A DNA stretch of 64,000 nt from Halisarca cf. caerulea (Eukaryota; Porifera; Demospongiae; Chondrillida; Halisarcidae). Position 1 is the stretch's first letter. Each line of letters opens with the position of its first letter. Below the pieces are notes generated by a model, which searched no databases, was not told the origin of the DNA, and saw nothing but the letters and a program-made list of their open reading frames with translations. The position numbers and the translations under genes are program-made. The stretch spans positions 1,875,001 to 1,939,000 of the forward strand of contig CAUJGJ010000397.1 of assembly GCA_963170055.1 (NCBI GenBank). Reading direction: 5' to 3'. Below, in pieces: positions 1 to 11,190 of the stretch.

Positions 1-103
1 ATATGTTCATGTGTGTTTGTGTGTTTACGTGTGCACATGTGCATGTGCATGTTTGTGTCGCTATCGCTAGTATTATAGACCTTTTAACCACAATTTGGTT
101 TTA

Positions 104-106
<3 letters not shown>

Positions 107-147
<41 letters not shown>
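107..147. repeat. (TG)n microsatellite
   Basis: An uninterrupted TG dinucleotide tract. The sequence on to about 470 stays GT-rich but degenerate; reading frames there are artefacts of the repeat. Confidence 0.95.
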
Positions 148-149
<2 letters not shown>

Positions 150-794
150 ATTTTATGTATTAGCTGCATCATATCATAAATGGGCTGCTTGCAAGTGTGT
201 TAATTGTCATGTACGTGCTTTATCCATGTATTGACTTGGTGTCTGTTTTATGTGTGTGTATGGCATTTTGTGTGTATATAATACTATGCATGTGTGTTTA
301 TGTATGTTTGCCAATAGTTTGTGAATTTATGTGTACGTGTGCCATGTATTTGTGTGGGTGATGTGAGTGTACGGTTGTGTTTGTGTGTGTATACCATGTA
401 TCTGTGTGTCTGTGTGTTTGTGTATATGCATGTGTCAGTAAGTGTTAGTGTTTGTGTATATACTGCATGTACAAGATTGTGGAGTTATATGTACAATAGT
501 TCAATAGAAAAGGGACGATTACAGAGAACTTACATTTAATAATATAAATAGTGTGCAATGAAATTGGAAATGTCAATTGTGGAATGTGATAAAACAGAGC
601 TAATGAAGAATTGTACAATGAAGATTACATTTGCATCTTGCTCAAAATGAGTAATAATTGTCTTTCATGGCTAATATATAATACTCAAGCATAGTACATG
701 TATGGACACAAACATGCACATACTATACATATAAATAATTAAAAACATATACATAAAACACGCATTGCACACACATGCTTACACAAGTTACAGT

Positions 795-1060
795 ATATGT
801 ATACACACACACACTGAAACGTACATGTACACATGTACAAAACAAACACTGAGACATTTACTCGCATACAAAACTCACGCACATGTGTACAAAAGACAGA
901 CCGTGTAATACACACACACACTGAGAATGTACATGTGTGCAAAACACGCTGCATGAGACATGGTACACATGCACACACACACACACTGAGACATGTACAC
1001 GCACATGCACACACACACACACACACACAGAAAGATGTACACATGTGCACACACACCCTG
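795..1060. repeat. CA-rich degenerate tandem repeat
   Basis: Short (CA)n blocks alternate with variants of ACTGAGACATGTACAC, giving an irregular tandem array of roughly 30-60 bp units. Open frames on both strands are low-complexity and not credible genes. Confidence 0.8.
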
Positions 1061-1206
1061 AGATGTACTATATGTACAAGAAACACAGTCATGCACTTAT
1101 AACAAATCAGCCTTATAGTCTGTATACGTATATAGAGAATATCAGATGGCAATAGCATACCAACACTCACAATACCATACACTCGCATATGTATAAACAC
1201 ACACAA

Positions 1207-2574
1207 TGTATAGCCATATTACAGTAGCAAGAAATCGGAAATTCGACGGCATGGTATATATTTACATAATCCTTGAAATAATCACAAGTACAAAAGCAAA
1301 AAAAACTTGAATCCTAAAGAAAATAGACCGAAATGTTCAAAAGCAAGAGTTCACAAATAAGTACGTACGCGTATGGCCAGCGAAATACAAAATAGAAAGG
1401 TTATTTACAAAAAGAATAAAAGTATTCATACACAGTGATCACACAGGGTATTGATAACAGACTTACCTTCTTGGAGAATCCACTGTTTGCTTTTAACTCC
1501 TGTAGAAACGAGAAGTACAATACAGTTAACTTTTCGGCGTATTGGCTAGGACGATAGTCCTTCGGTCATCATATGAAGTACCTACACAATGAAGAACGAA
1601 AATGGTAAAGAAAGACGCAGGTATGTTATGTCCCAATCCAGCCAAAAGCGCAGCGTTATCTGGCTTCATCAAATGAATTTCGTTATAGTGGGCAACGCGT
1701 GGGTTTGTCACACGCCTATAGTTTGTTTTGGTGATGATATCATTAGTAAGCGGGACATATACGTGAGTATACGAGAAAGATGTTCATGGAACATGTGACA
1801 ACACATGACTTAGCCTGGAAAGACAGTTCTCTTCGACAAGAAAACTTTATCGAAAAAGGCGGTGGTAGAAATCTCGGCTTTTAGCTTTAAAACTTTGATA
1901 TGTTGTTACCAAAGGACCAAACCCTCAGAATCGAATCTTGGGGTAATGTGCGTTGCTCCGTTCGGTTTATGTCCAACATCTTATAGCTTCGAACCTTGTT
2001 TTTGGGCAAAAACCCCTGGACGTAACAGCCGTGGAGTGGAGGATCATCGCCCAAGATTCGATTTAGTAAGTTTTCAATCTGTGCTTTCTGTTAAACCTAC
2101 TTTCGTGTCCAAAAGCCAAGATCCTAACCACCACCTTTTTGCATTTTGAAATATTTCCGTATGGTGTAAAGAAAACTGACCACACGCAACTCGCAGAAGT
2201 TAGAACTAGCTTTTGTCCCTTACGAAGCCAAGTGTATATATGTCAGATGCCATCTTAGCTATTTAAAAAAAAATCTGCTTACATTTGAACGAAGATTAAA
2301 GTGAAAATTTATAGTACCTCGAAGACGTCCACCATTTTGTTTTATGTCCAGAAATCGGACATAACATACCTGCGGAGCCCAACTAAGCAATTACATGCAG
2401 CAATAGTGAGTGTAATATAACTTACCAAAATACTGACGCAATACAAATTGTTGTGTTAAAAGATGAACATTTAGACCTAGTAACAAATCCAATCTTCAAC
2501 AATGTCCCTCAGACTGAAAATAATAGCGATTCGTAAACACCAATTGTGTATAAGGCGATGAAAACCGTCACCTT
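1207..2574. other. No recognisable gene
   Basis: AT-rich sequence with only short unrelated open frames (for example 1862-2149). I see no domain, terminal inverted repeat or RNA gene here. Confidence 0.5.
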
Positions 2575-2589
2575 TGTGCCGTGAACCTC

Positions 2590-2641
2590 TTCATCGGGTT
2601 ACTTCTTCATATACCAAGTCACGAAATATAATAATATTCAT

Positions 2642-2696
<55 letters not shown>

Positions 2697-3510
2697 CATA
2701 CTATATGTATATGGTCTTTACATTGTCTCTGGTGTCCACAATGTCTCTGGTGTCCACAGTGTTCCTGGTGTCCACAGTGTCTCTGGTGTCTCCAGTGTCT
2801 ACAGTGTCTCTGGTGTCTCTGGTGTCCCTGCTGTCTCTGGTGTCTCTGGTGTCTGTGATGTCCACAGTGTCTGGTGTCCACAGGGTCTCTGGTGTCCGCA
2901 GTGTCTCTGGTGTCTGCAGTGTCTACAGTGACTCTGGTGTCTCTGGTGTCTGTGATGTCCACAGTGTCTGGTGTCCACAGTGTCTCTGGTGTCTGCAGTG
3001 TCTCTAATGTCTATACGGTGTCTCTGGTGTCCGCAGTGTCTCTGATGTCTGCAGTGTCTACAGTGTCTCTGATGTCTCTGGTGTCTCTGGTGTGCCCTGT
3101 CTCTGGTGTCTCTGGTGTCTCTGGTGTCTGTAATGTCCACACTGTCTGGTGTCCACAGTGTCTCTGGTGTCTGCAGTGTCTCTGGTGTCTCTGCATGATG
3201 TCTGTGATGTCCACAGTGTCTGGTGTCTGCAGTGTCCACAGTGTCAACTGTGTCTGCGGTGTCTCAGGTGACTACAGTGTCTCTGCATGGTGTCTCTGAT
3301 GTCTCTGAATGGTGTCTGCAGTGTCCACAGTGTCTCTGGTGTCTTCTGTGTGTACATACAGTGTCTCTGGTGTCTGCATACAGTGCCTCTGGTGTCCATA
3401 GTGTCCACAGTGTCTCTGGTGTCTGCAGTGTCTCTGATGTCCACAGAGTCCACAGTGTCTATATTATATAGTGTCATCAGTGTGACTGTCATGAGTTTAA
3501 CACTTTAATT
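2590..3510 (+). repeat. Minisatellite-containing dispersed repeat, copy 1
   Basis: A unique-looking lead (about 2598-2643), then (TA)n at 2645-2693, then a long GTGTC-based minisatellite (about 2715-3480). The minisatellite is built from 9-bp variants such as GTGTCTCTG, GTGTCCACA and GTGTCTGCA. The lead and TA tract recur in reverse complement at 47631-47700, beside the reverse-complement array at 46441-47040, so the whole unit is dispersed. All six frames stay partly open because the 9-bp unit is a multiple of three; no protein is implied. Confidence 0.85.
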
Positions 3511-4709
3511 TCCTGTCTAAGCCACATGGAATTTGTGTATAGAGAATAGGCATCACTGGTCACTGACAAATTTGAATCTGACTGATCAACTGAAAGAAAG
3601 GGATTCTGTTTGCTTAATTTCCACTCATCATGTTTACCTGTGGATTTTTTTGGTATGGTGTTTCATATTAAGCTTTAATTACAATGTCCAAGCTGGATTC
3701 AATCATTCTCTCAGTGACAGCATTAAGTCACATTTAAAGGAAGTGGAGAAGGCATTTTGTACTCAAGCAGGTGTGCTAAAGTTTGTATTACTAATTAATT
3801 TTGTATTTTTATAAGGTGGTTGATTGCAAGGTTGTATATATGTACATGTCTATAGATGCTCACTTAATATCTGACCCTCAAGTATCTAATCCTTTGGATT
3901 ATTTGACCTACCCTCTAATTTGGTACTCTACAATACAGATGTCTATATAAACTTTTACAAAGTGTATACAAACTATTATGTTCAAACATTGGATTCTTAC
4001 TTGTGAGAGCTTTTAAATTTCCTGTTCTTATGGTTGTCCATTACATGTATTTCACATTGATATGTGCTTATTTCAGCTGATCCCATTGAGTGCAGCTCAT
4101 TGAGGGTCTACTGTACTGTGTATGCATGTAGACATGTAGCATAATTTTGCACCCATGCACCAAAACTTTGCATGTCTAAGAGTAATATGCCTGACTATAG
4201 ACTAAATACGCCCTTCTCACACTAAGACCAATTCTTTGTACTTTGCCGTAGTACATCTTCTACAACCTTATGGGGTACTTATTAGTCTTCAATTTCATTA
4301 ATCTTTTCTGGTCCTAAGGCGTCCGGAATAGGGGGGTTTCACTACATATGTGTTTAAAAACCTATGCCTGTATCTAGCTCAATAATTAAACATCCCTGCA
4401 TTGTTTATGGTTGCATACTATTATGCTTTTGGGGAATTGATACTCAATCACATCCATGCTGATAGTTCTTCAAGTTTATACAAAATTAATATTATATATG
4501 AGCATTGCCAAGTAATATATGCATAACATATATATACATATTTCTAATATCCCAGTTTGTGAAAGATCAAAGGATAAACCGGGCATGTATGGCAGTTATC
4601 ACCTGGATAGTAACTACCAGGTGTTAATGAAGTCAATTTGGTGTTGATTAAGTCAATTATTGCCAATCAAGTCTCCTAATTGAAAATCAATTTGCATGGG
4701 ATAGAAGTC
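3511..4709. other. No recognisable gene
   Basis: AT-rich spacer. The open frame at 3533-3814 has no recognisable domain and no family-like composition. Nothing else supportable seen. Confidence 0.5.
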
Positions 4710-4818
4710 AGTTATATCCCGGTTCACTCTCATGATATCCAGGTCATCACCCACAACCTCGGCTTCGCCTCAGTCTTGGGCGATAACCTGGATATTATGC
4801 TCGTACTGGGATATAACT
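4710..4818. repeat. GC-cored hairpin downstream of Crypton 1
   Basis: Imperfect foldback of 109 bp. The outer arms AGTTATATCCC (4710-4720) and GGGATATAACT (4808-4818) are exact complements. An inner pair around GATATCCAGG also matches, and the apex contains CTCGGCTTCGCCTCAG. It lies about 220 bp beyond the recombinase stop codon. A hairpin with the same CTTCGC apex lies at 6481-6600 on the other side of the gene, so the two probably mark the element's ends. Confidence 0.75.
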
Positions 4819-5036
4819 ATAATTTATCACCTGATTACGTCATACATCAAAGGCGCCGCACCAGTTGGTAAATTTGGTTACTACCCTAGGGCGCTTAGTT
4901 CTATGCAATCTCTATGGCAGCTTAGAGGGCAGTAACTTAATTGCTTAATTGCTTCGTAATTGCCATGTAAACTATGAATATCATCAACACAACAGCCACT
5001 ACAACTACACAAGTTATGTACTAAGTAACGTAAAAC

Positions 5037-6407
5037 CTAAAAGTCGAAAAGCTCTTCTACGCTGATCTGGGAGAAATCTTCGCTGTATCCTGGTAGTGGC
5101 GGTGGTGCTTGTAAAACCTGTGGCGATGGTAGAACCGTTTGAGGCGTGGACATTTGGATAGTACAGTTGGCAAAAGAACAACCTTGAAACATAGAAGGTG
5201 TTACTGCATTCTGCGGCGCTTTCTCAGGTATCACAGTAGCCACTTGTTTATTTTGCAGTGAGTTACACACCTGGTAGTCCTGTTCAACGGTTGTTCGGGC
5301 ATATCCGCGTACTCCTTCTACAGAACGGTGGCCACTTCTGTTCATGATGAGATTCTCTGGGACATTTTCCTTGAACATTTTGCTTACAGCGTAAGCTCTG
5401 AAGCTGTGATTCGTTAGTTTTTTGTCCAGATGTCCTTTTTCTGCCATCTTTCGCATCATTGTAGCTAATGTGTTCTTTCCAAGTGGAACGTTCTGGTACC
5501 AGGGCTCCACGGGATCAGTTGGCCTTTTGGCTTTTGGTTTGAGGTAAAACACATCCCCTTTTCTGGCCTCAGCTGGCATTTTCGAAAAATACTTATCTAA
5601 AATAAGTACGTGGCATCTTTCCATATCCGTACTTTCATACTGGTGGACCTCCTTGTTGTTTTCTCGGAGCTGCTTTATGCCTCCCGAGCGATTCTTGGAC
5701 ACATATTCGGTATATGTGTAGCGAACAAGCTTCTTCCTGCCAACTTCAACATACTCTCGTTTGAGCTGTGCAGGACTCAAATTACGATGCTCTATTCCTC
5801 CACGTAGGCAAAAGTTCTTGCCGTTTAAAAAAAAGACACAGTTCAATAGCCCCTGTGGAGTGTCTGTATCTAGAACTCCACTTCTCCAAAGAATGTCTTC
5901 ATCGTCTTCTGTAACAGCTTGTGTTCGTTGTACTGAGCACCCTACTCCCGCCGAATGTAGTTTCCGATACAGAGTATCGAGCAAATTTTTTAGAGGTAAA
6001 AACGAGCTGTCAGTGAGCAGGTTGAGATTAGACTTCTTTTCAGCACGAATATATCTCTGCAGTCCCATCAAATAGTGATTGATGGTCCTAGGAGGATATG
6101 GTGAGCCGTCCTGTTTGCGTATCTCAGTGCTAAATCGACATAGCCACTGACAAAGCAAACCATTATCGTCAGTCAGCAAAATATCCACAGGGACTTGTTG
6201 ATCGGAAAGAAAGATTTTGTTTCGCTCTTCTGCCCACTGACTGAAAAGTTTGAGACACTTGTTGGTGTCCATTGTGGTGTTTGAGGGCACGAATCCTCGC
6301 TTTAGATCTTCAAAATCTTCGTCCTTCCAATCAAAGTCGAAGCGAGAAGTTGCAGAAGGTCCTCTGCTAGGGGCACGCTTGCTAGGTATCGTTTTTTTGC
6401 TAGCCAT
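5037..6407 (-). CDS. Crypton-type tyrosine recombinase (DUF3504-like)
   Basis: An intact 456-codon frame encoding a probable site-specific recombinase of the Crypton group, the group from which animal ZMYM/QRICH1-type genes derive. I chose the ATG at 6405-6407, reading MASKKTIPSKR; the frame extends upstream only through a non-ATG codon. Visible catalytic features are an Arg in FCLRGGIEHRNL (about residue 195), HxxR in NHSFRAYA (about 337-344), the GH of SGHRS and a candidate nucleophile Tyr in GYARTT. An N-terminal basic stretch may bind DNA or direct nuclear import. Family members cut and rejoin a circular or linear intermediate by a phosphotyrosine bond. The gene sits between hairpins at 4710-4818 and 6481-6600. 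No frameshift is seen, making this the best-preserved transposase-type gene here. A domesticated host gene is the alternative. Confidence 0.85.
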   Translation of the reverse strand: MASKKTIPSKRAPSRGPSATSRFDFDWKDEDFEDLKRGFVPSNTTMDTNKCLKLFSQWAEERNKIFLSDQQVPVDILLTDDNGLLCQWLCRFSTEIRKQDGSPYPPRTINHYLMGLQRYIRAEKKSNLNLLTDSSFLPLKNLLDTLYRKLHSAGVGCSVQRTQAVTEDDEDILWRSGVLDTDTPQGLLNCVFFLNGKNFCLRGGIEHRNLSPAQLKREYVEVGRKKLVRYTYTEYVSKNRSGGIKQLRENNKEVHQYESTDMERCHVLILDKYFSKMPAEARKGDVFYLKPKAKRPTDPVEPWYQNVPLGKNTLATMMRKMAEKGHLDKKLTNHSFRAYAVSKMFKENVPENLIMNRSGHRSVEGVRGYARTTVEQDYQVCNSLQNKQVATVIPEKAPQNAVTPSMFQGCSFANCTIQMSTPQTVLPSPQVLQAPPPLPGYSEDFSQISVEELFDF

Positions 6408-6480
6408 ACTGAACGTTATCAATAAGAAAGCCCGCGCTTTTTCAATTTTTGGTAGGTGGAGCGTCTATTGGCGATAAACC

Positions 6481-6600
6481 AGTTACTATACGCCCTATCC
6501 TCGGGAGTATCGTATTTACTGCTCTCGCCCCTCGGGCGCTTCGCGCCCTCGGGAGCTCGCACAGTAAATACGATACTCCCTCGGCAGGTGTATAGTAACT
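6481..6600. repeat. 120-bp hairpin upstream of Crypton 1
   Basis: Near-perfect foldback: AGTTACTATA at 6481-6490 pairs with TATAGTAACT at 6591-6600, and GGAGTATCGTATTTACTG pairs with CAGTAAATACGATACTCC. The apex is CTCGGGCGCTTCGCGCCCTCGGG in two pieces around CTTCGC. It begins 73 bp upstream of the recombinase ATG, so it could be an element terminus, a recombination site or a promoter element. Confidence 0.85.
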
Positions 6601-6806
6601 AGTAAGTATATTTATATATATACAGTGAAACCTCTTTTAAAGGACACCTCCGAAATCATGAATTAACCTCCTTCAACAGGACACCATGCGCTACTCTGTC
6701 CCATTTGAAATCACTCACATGTGTACTTTTAAAACCTCCGAAATAAGGACACCTCCCTATACAGGACAGCTTGCTGTGGTCCCAGCGGTGTTTCCATTAC
6801 AGAGGG

Positions 6807-6841
<35 letters not shown>
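6807..6841. repeat. (GT)n microsatellite
   Basis: Pure GT repeat in the spacer between the Crypton hairpin and the next gene. Confidence 0.9.
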
Positions 6842-6942
6842 GCATTCTTTTTCATCCAGCATATAACTCAATAGTATATTTATGTACTTATAAATCCCTA
6901 CAAACTTAAGTTTATATACATTCTGAATTATTTTAAATACAG

Positions 6943-7767
6943 GTGAAGTGTTAAGAAGTGTTGTAACTTCCGAATCTATGTGTGATCACAAGCCATCAGT
7001 GATTGTGTGGGACCCACTGAATGCAAGAGATCTAGGAAACCTAACGATAACCTGTCCTGTATGTGAAGGAACATTGATTAGTACTGCTACTTGGACAAAT
7101 GGATCTTCATCTCGACTCAATCCACGATACCTGTATGATATTCAAGGCAAGGCTTTACTATTAAGCCAAATATATAAGTGTGAAAAATGCAAACAGACAT
7201 TACTAGCTCATGATGCTCGAATTCTCACAATGTTTCCTGAGTCCTTATCAGTACCCTTTATTCTATTGCACAAGTGTGGTTTTACAAGAAGTTTAATTGA
7301 TCTTACTAATTGATCTTACATTCTCCTTAGTTCAACATGGCATGGCATTTGCTTCCATTGAAAGTATGATAACGGAACTGTATTGGACTAGAAGAGGTAG
7401 AAACCTTGATAGTGAGAATTTAGAGATATTAAAGAATCAATCATACTGTGGTCCCAGCAATGACCTTTTAAGAAAATGCTTTTTAGCTAGGTTTATGGAA
7501 TTGGAGTCAACTTATTGTGGCATCATGCAAGGTCTTACAACCAGAAATTGGATAGCATACGACCATACCTTTAAAATAGCAGCAAATGTTGGATATCTCA
7601 GAGAAAGTAACTGGGTAAATCAATATAATAGTGCAATATTCATAGTAAGTGACTCAGGTCAGGTTCTAGCCTGGCAATTTACAATGGGAACATCAATGGA
7701 CGAAATTGAGACTCTTCTTACTGGAGTCATGAACACTGCTGTAGTTACCAAAATCCACTTTTGGTAA
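6943..7767 (+). pseudogene. Transposase-like protein, zinc-ribbon and RNase-H-like part
   Basis: The first recognisable part of a larger element gene that continues at 7793-8222 and 11194-12063. A good 3' splice site (AAATACAG, ending 6942) opens the frame GEVLRSVV, so there is an unseen upstream exon. A CPVC...CEKC zinc-ribbon-like pair (about 7051-7188) resembles what I know as DUF6729. The segment reading WIAYDHTFKIAANVGY follows, where the Asp fits the first catalytic position of a DDE/RNase-H fold, then QYNSAIFIVSDSGQVLAWQ. A frame change near 7291-7330 can be explained by a 40-nt intron. The frame ends in the inverted repeat at 7727-7785. Function as a transposase is inferred; the family name is from memory. 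Confidence 0.6.
7291..7330 (+). other. Candidate 40-nt intron
   Basis: Begins GTTTAA, has an ACTAAT branch-point-like motif and a pyrimidine-rich CATTCTCCTTAG end. Removing it joins the two halves of the zinc-ribbon/RNase-H-like frame. A local duplication of TTGATCTTAC inside it is an alternative cause of the frame break. Confidence 0.5.
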
Positions 7768-7785
7768 CTACAGCAGTGTTCATGA
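7727..7785. repeat. Perfect 27-bp inverted repeat with 5-nt loop
   Basis: Left arm 7727-7753 and right arm 7759-7785 are exact reverse complements, separated by TCCAC. It interrupts the transposase-like reading frame (MNTAVVTKIHFW then stop), which resumes beyond it at 7793. The shape suggests one arm was copied from the other by template switching. Confidence 0.95.
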
Positions 7786-7792
7786 ACTTCTA

Positions 7793-8222
7793 TTGGCTGA
7801 GATGGAATCATCAGAGCTCTCAAATGACAATGAGTTTGACAAAGATATATTGCAGAGCTTGGTTCAAAAGGCTCTCTGGAAAGCTGGAGCATTTGTTCAA
7901 TTCAAGGAACTATCAAACAGGAATTTAGCAAAATTAGATGACTGGTTAGATTCTGATAAAGTGAGAATAGCACCGACAGCTGATGATATTGGATTGCAGG
8001 ATGCGATTTCACACATGGAAAATTTAAAGTCTAATATAGTGTCTTGGAATTTTGAAATTATTCCTGTACCCGGAGATGGAAATTGTTTCTTTCATGCTAT
8101 TCGTTGTTCAATAGAAACATTAGTGAAAATACATCCAGGGCTTGCAAGTATTGATCCTTTTAGACAATACCTCAAATCCTCTGACAACAGCAGAATTCAC
8201 TTTCTGAGAAAACTGCTGGTCA
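7793..8222 (+). pseudogene. OTU-type cysteine protease domain, N-terminal half
   Basis: Continues the element gene after the inverted repeat. The key motif is PVPGDGNCFFHAI (about 8066-8104), which has the Asp, Gly-Asn spacing and catalytic Cys of OTU deubiquitinases. The domain is cut at RKLLV by the DDE transposon at 8223-11190. Joining 8222 to 11194 (one TCA target copy kept) restores LLVTEWLSVRRPIY with no frame change, so the domain was whole when the transposon landed. OTU proteases remove ubiquitin; several large transposons carry one, for unknown benefit. Upstream residues 7793-8030 are charged linker. The join upstream across 7727-7785 is not in frame. Confidence 0.8.
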
Positions 8223-11190
8223 TAGTGCATTCAAGCATAATTTTCAACCCACTCTGCTTAATCACATATTTTTGAGTGATTTTAATATCTATGGCTTCAA
8301 TATTTAACAGGACACTGGCCAGATACCTTAATCATTTTTTGGCTATTTTGAAGTTTCCATGGCAACGAGTATGATGTCATTGCGCAAGATCGGGAAAATG
8401 GCTGCCATTGTCCATCTTTTGGTATCTACTCTGCAGATGCAGGACTTTTTTGTTGTTTTAAGTTTGTTTTGCAGTGTACTACAGAAGGCCTTTCGTGAAA
8501 TAGAGTTTTTGTGGATTTTCAGTTTGGATACAGAATTTTACTAACGAAATGTCACGTTTTGAAATCGTATCTACTTTGCAAGAAATCATCTCATGTAAAT
8601 GAAATTCATGTATAGCATTAACAAAGATATGTACTTAAATGAAATAGAGAGAAAAGCTGAATAAAACACATTATGGTCAGAAAACAAATAAAACAAACAA
8701 TCAGTTATTTGCACCTACTCTCCTATGGGAAGTGTAAACCTTATAAATCTTTACATGTTCCTCTAACCTCTGGCCTGCAGTATGTCCTTCCAAATGTGCA
8801 AACATATAATTCCTCGCCTTCCTGAAGAAATTGGCAATGTTGTCCAATGTTACGCTATCCAATCCCTTTGGTATTGTCTTCCTTAGTCCAACAAATGTAT
8901 AATTGCAGTGCGCACGGGTGTACATCTTAGCTTGACACCAGCATCTTTCAATGGGATTCAGTTCACAGTGGAACTTCGGCAGAAAAATGCAGCCTTGATC
9001 TTTGCAATGGAGAAAGTGCTCTATCATTGTTTTTTCAGTCTTAAAATCACTGTGGGAAGCCAATTATTCTTGCATTTCCTGTTTTTTCATCCCTCTTGTC
9101 TGAATGCCTCTTTCTTCAAGGATCCTCTTCAATCCTTTGGGTGTTCCATCATCAAAATTCATCTTTTGTAGCTTGCCCTTGTATATCGTGTCTCGCATCC
9201 TTGGCTGATCCCCTCCTGGTTTCACATTCATTACTGAAACATTCAGTGCATCCGGTGCAAAGGCGGTATGGTACGAACTGTGATCAAATACCCAATATAC
9301 ACGCATATCCTTTCGCACATACTTAAACTCAGCAATTTGAGTAGCCACTTCCATTTGATCAATAAAACGCTCAGCATTCCAATAGCCTTCTTTTCCGCCT
9401 CCATACTCCAAAAATGCTCTTGCCTCTTTCCGAATGTTCGGGAATATACTTTGTGCTTCTTCTATTTCTTCATCTCTCAAACGAAAATAGCCATCCTTTT
9501 CAGTAATGAAATTGGACACCATTATAACTGATTCCTTGCTCTTGGGTCGTACGAAATGGTCACCTTTCAATCCCCACTGCGTCAGCTGATCTTCATTTGA
9601 GCAAAAGATGCTCTCGTCATGAAAAATTATGACACTCTTTTCTGGATTGGCACAGAGGAAGTCCTGGTCCAAGCTGTTAGCAGCAGACTCTGTAGGGGCA
9701 TTTGATGGGGTGAGAAATCCAACAGCTGTCATCTTATTCAAAAAACGCTTCCTGTATGCTACAACATCCTCACGCTCATGGCCATCTATATAAATACCTT
9801 TACTCTTTTCAATAATGCTGAATCCCAATTCATGCATCCAAGTGTTGGCAGTAACCAATCCTATACTTCTTGGTATAGCAGAATCAAGTTCACTGTTGGG
9901 CAAAAGTTCTGTATTGACCCAATCACAAAATTGCTGCGTTGTAAGATTTGGTTTACCAGGAATAGATGCGTTTTCTCGGATGTATTTTGTTGCTTCAGCA
10001 TTTAACTCCTCATTTTGCCACAATGTAGGCCGTGTGTACTTCCCCCTCAGAGTCTCAGTGATAACGCTGTCATTCTCAATGAATTCTCTTCGCCAATTTC
10101 GGATTGTCCTTTCTGTGACATTAAACGTTGAGGCAATATTTGCATCACTCTGGGAAACTGATGCTCCGTACATTGTTGTGAGAATACGGTGAAGAAGTAG
10201 TGAAAGAGAAATTTGATCCCCTCTGTCCATATCTGAAATCCAAAGATGCTCATGACTGTTTAAAAGTGTGTCTTTAGTTTGCTCTTCAAAAGAGAATGAA
10301 TCATCACTATCCTCCAATATCATCTGGCAAACAAAGAGACGAATAGTGAAGGTCTGTATTGGATTCCTGACTATTTACAATGACTTCCTCCTGCTGTGAT
10401 GCTTCATTGTAATTGGCGGTGATGACAGTGTCCTGTGACGTTGGTTGTGGTTGCTCACTGGCAGTTGGTTGTGGTTCATCTGGAAATTGAGGGGGGGGGG
10501 GAATGTAGGTAGTGAAAATATTATTCAAGATCAGAATTAAACCAACATCTCAATCAATCAAGTGTCATGTTCTATATATTATTTGTATCATTGATGAGTT
10601 TCAGTGCTATAACAAATTGATCAATGCTCGCAATGAAACTTCAAGAATTCAAAATAAACTGCATAACTTGTACCAGACAAAGTAATGGGTCTAATATCCT
10701 TTCAAAAGGTAAAAAACAAAGTGCTATGCTGGCGGTATCAAAGAATTAAGCATAAATCAGAAACCTAAAACAGCGCGGTACAGCAATAAAAGCTGACACT
10801 AAAGAAAATATGCACAATTACCTGAAATATCTGTTGAATCTGCTTCCAAAGACCTCTGCTGATCTGTAGGAGTAGTTATCTTGGCCTCTCTCATGGGTTT
10901 ACAGTGTCTTCTTTGTTTCCGAAGCTACGGCATCTTAAAACTAGCGAACATGTGGCGAAGCTGATATTGAGGAAGATTATTGCGCAATCGCGAATTTCAT
11001 TGGTCAGTTGAAGTCTATGCATAGCAACGCGCTCTAAAATTTGAAACTCGCAAATTTCAGGACTAAAACGGTACAAAGGTGTAGAATAACTAACAACAAG
11101 CAGAATTTAGTATTGTTGCCATGGTTTATATTTGTTCATTTGCCAGTTTTCCCATGCTAGGAAAAAGGAAATTTATGCTTGAATGCACTA
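8223..11190 (-). mobile_element. Complete DDE transposon inserted in the OTU domain
   Basis: Ends are exact inverted repeats over 18 bp, TAGTGCATTCAAGCATAA at 8223-8240 and its complement at 11173-11190, with further similarity inward. The trinucleotide TCA flanks both sides (8220-8222 and 11191-11193), a 3-bp target-site duplication. Deleting the element and one TCA restores the host reading frame. It encodes the minus-strand transposase at 8701-10323. Confidence 0.9.
8701..10323 (-). pseudogene. IS630/Tc1-like DDE transposase with one stop codon
   Basis: One long frame of about 540 codons broken only by TAA at 9064-9066; the same frame resumes at once with LASHSDFK. An N-terminal helix-turn-helix is visible in ASTFNVTERTIRNWRREF. 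The catalytic triad fits FHDESIF (D), VFDHSSYH (D) and LNPIERCW (E), the spacing pattern of the IS630-Tc1 superfamily. The ATG at 10321-10323 follows TTTGCCAG, so it may be the start of an internal exon; a Pro/Gln/Thr-rich frame at 10311-10528 could be the exon before it. Excises and reinserts the surrounding element by cut-and-paste. The single nonsense change makes this copy inactive unless the stop is an error. A 3-bp TCA duplication is not the usual TA of Tc1-mariner, so the subfamily is uncertain. Confidence 0.8.

Noticed and set aside
2574..3508. Several open frames encoding VSLVSTVS or DTADTRDT repeats
   Set aside because: The 9-bp unit keeps all frames open; no start context or conserved sequence.
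3533..3814. Possible coding fragment downstream of the minisatellite
   Set aside because: No domain, no plausible splice context and AT-driven composition.
6622..6740. CAGTGAAACCTC...AGGACACC looks like the end of a pogo/Tigger-type element
   Set aside because: No matching opposite end in the window, so no element could be defined.
8357..11124. Alternative element ends CCATGGCAAC / GTTGCCATGG around the DDE transposase
   Set aside because: The 18-bp ends at 8223 and 11190 with TCA duplication and a restored frame are far stronger.
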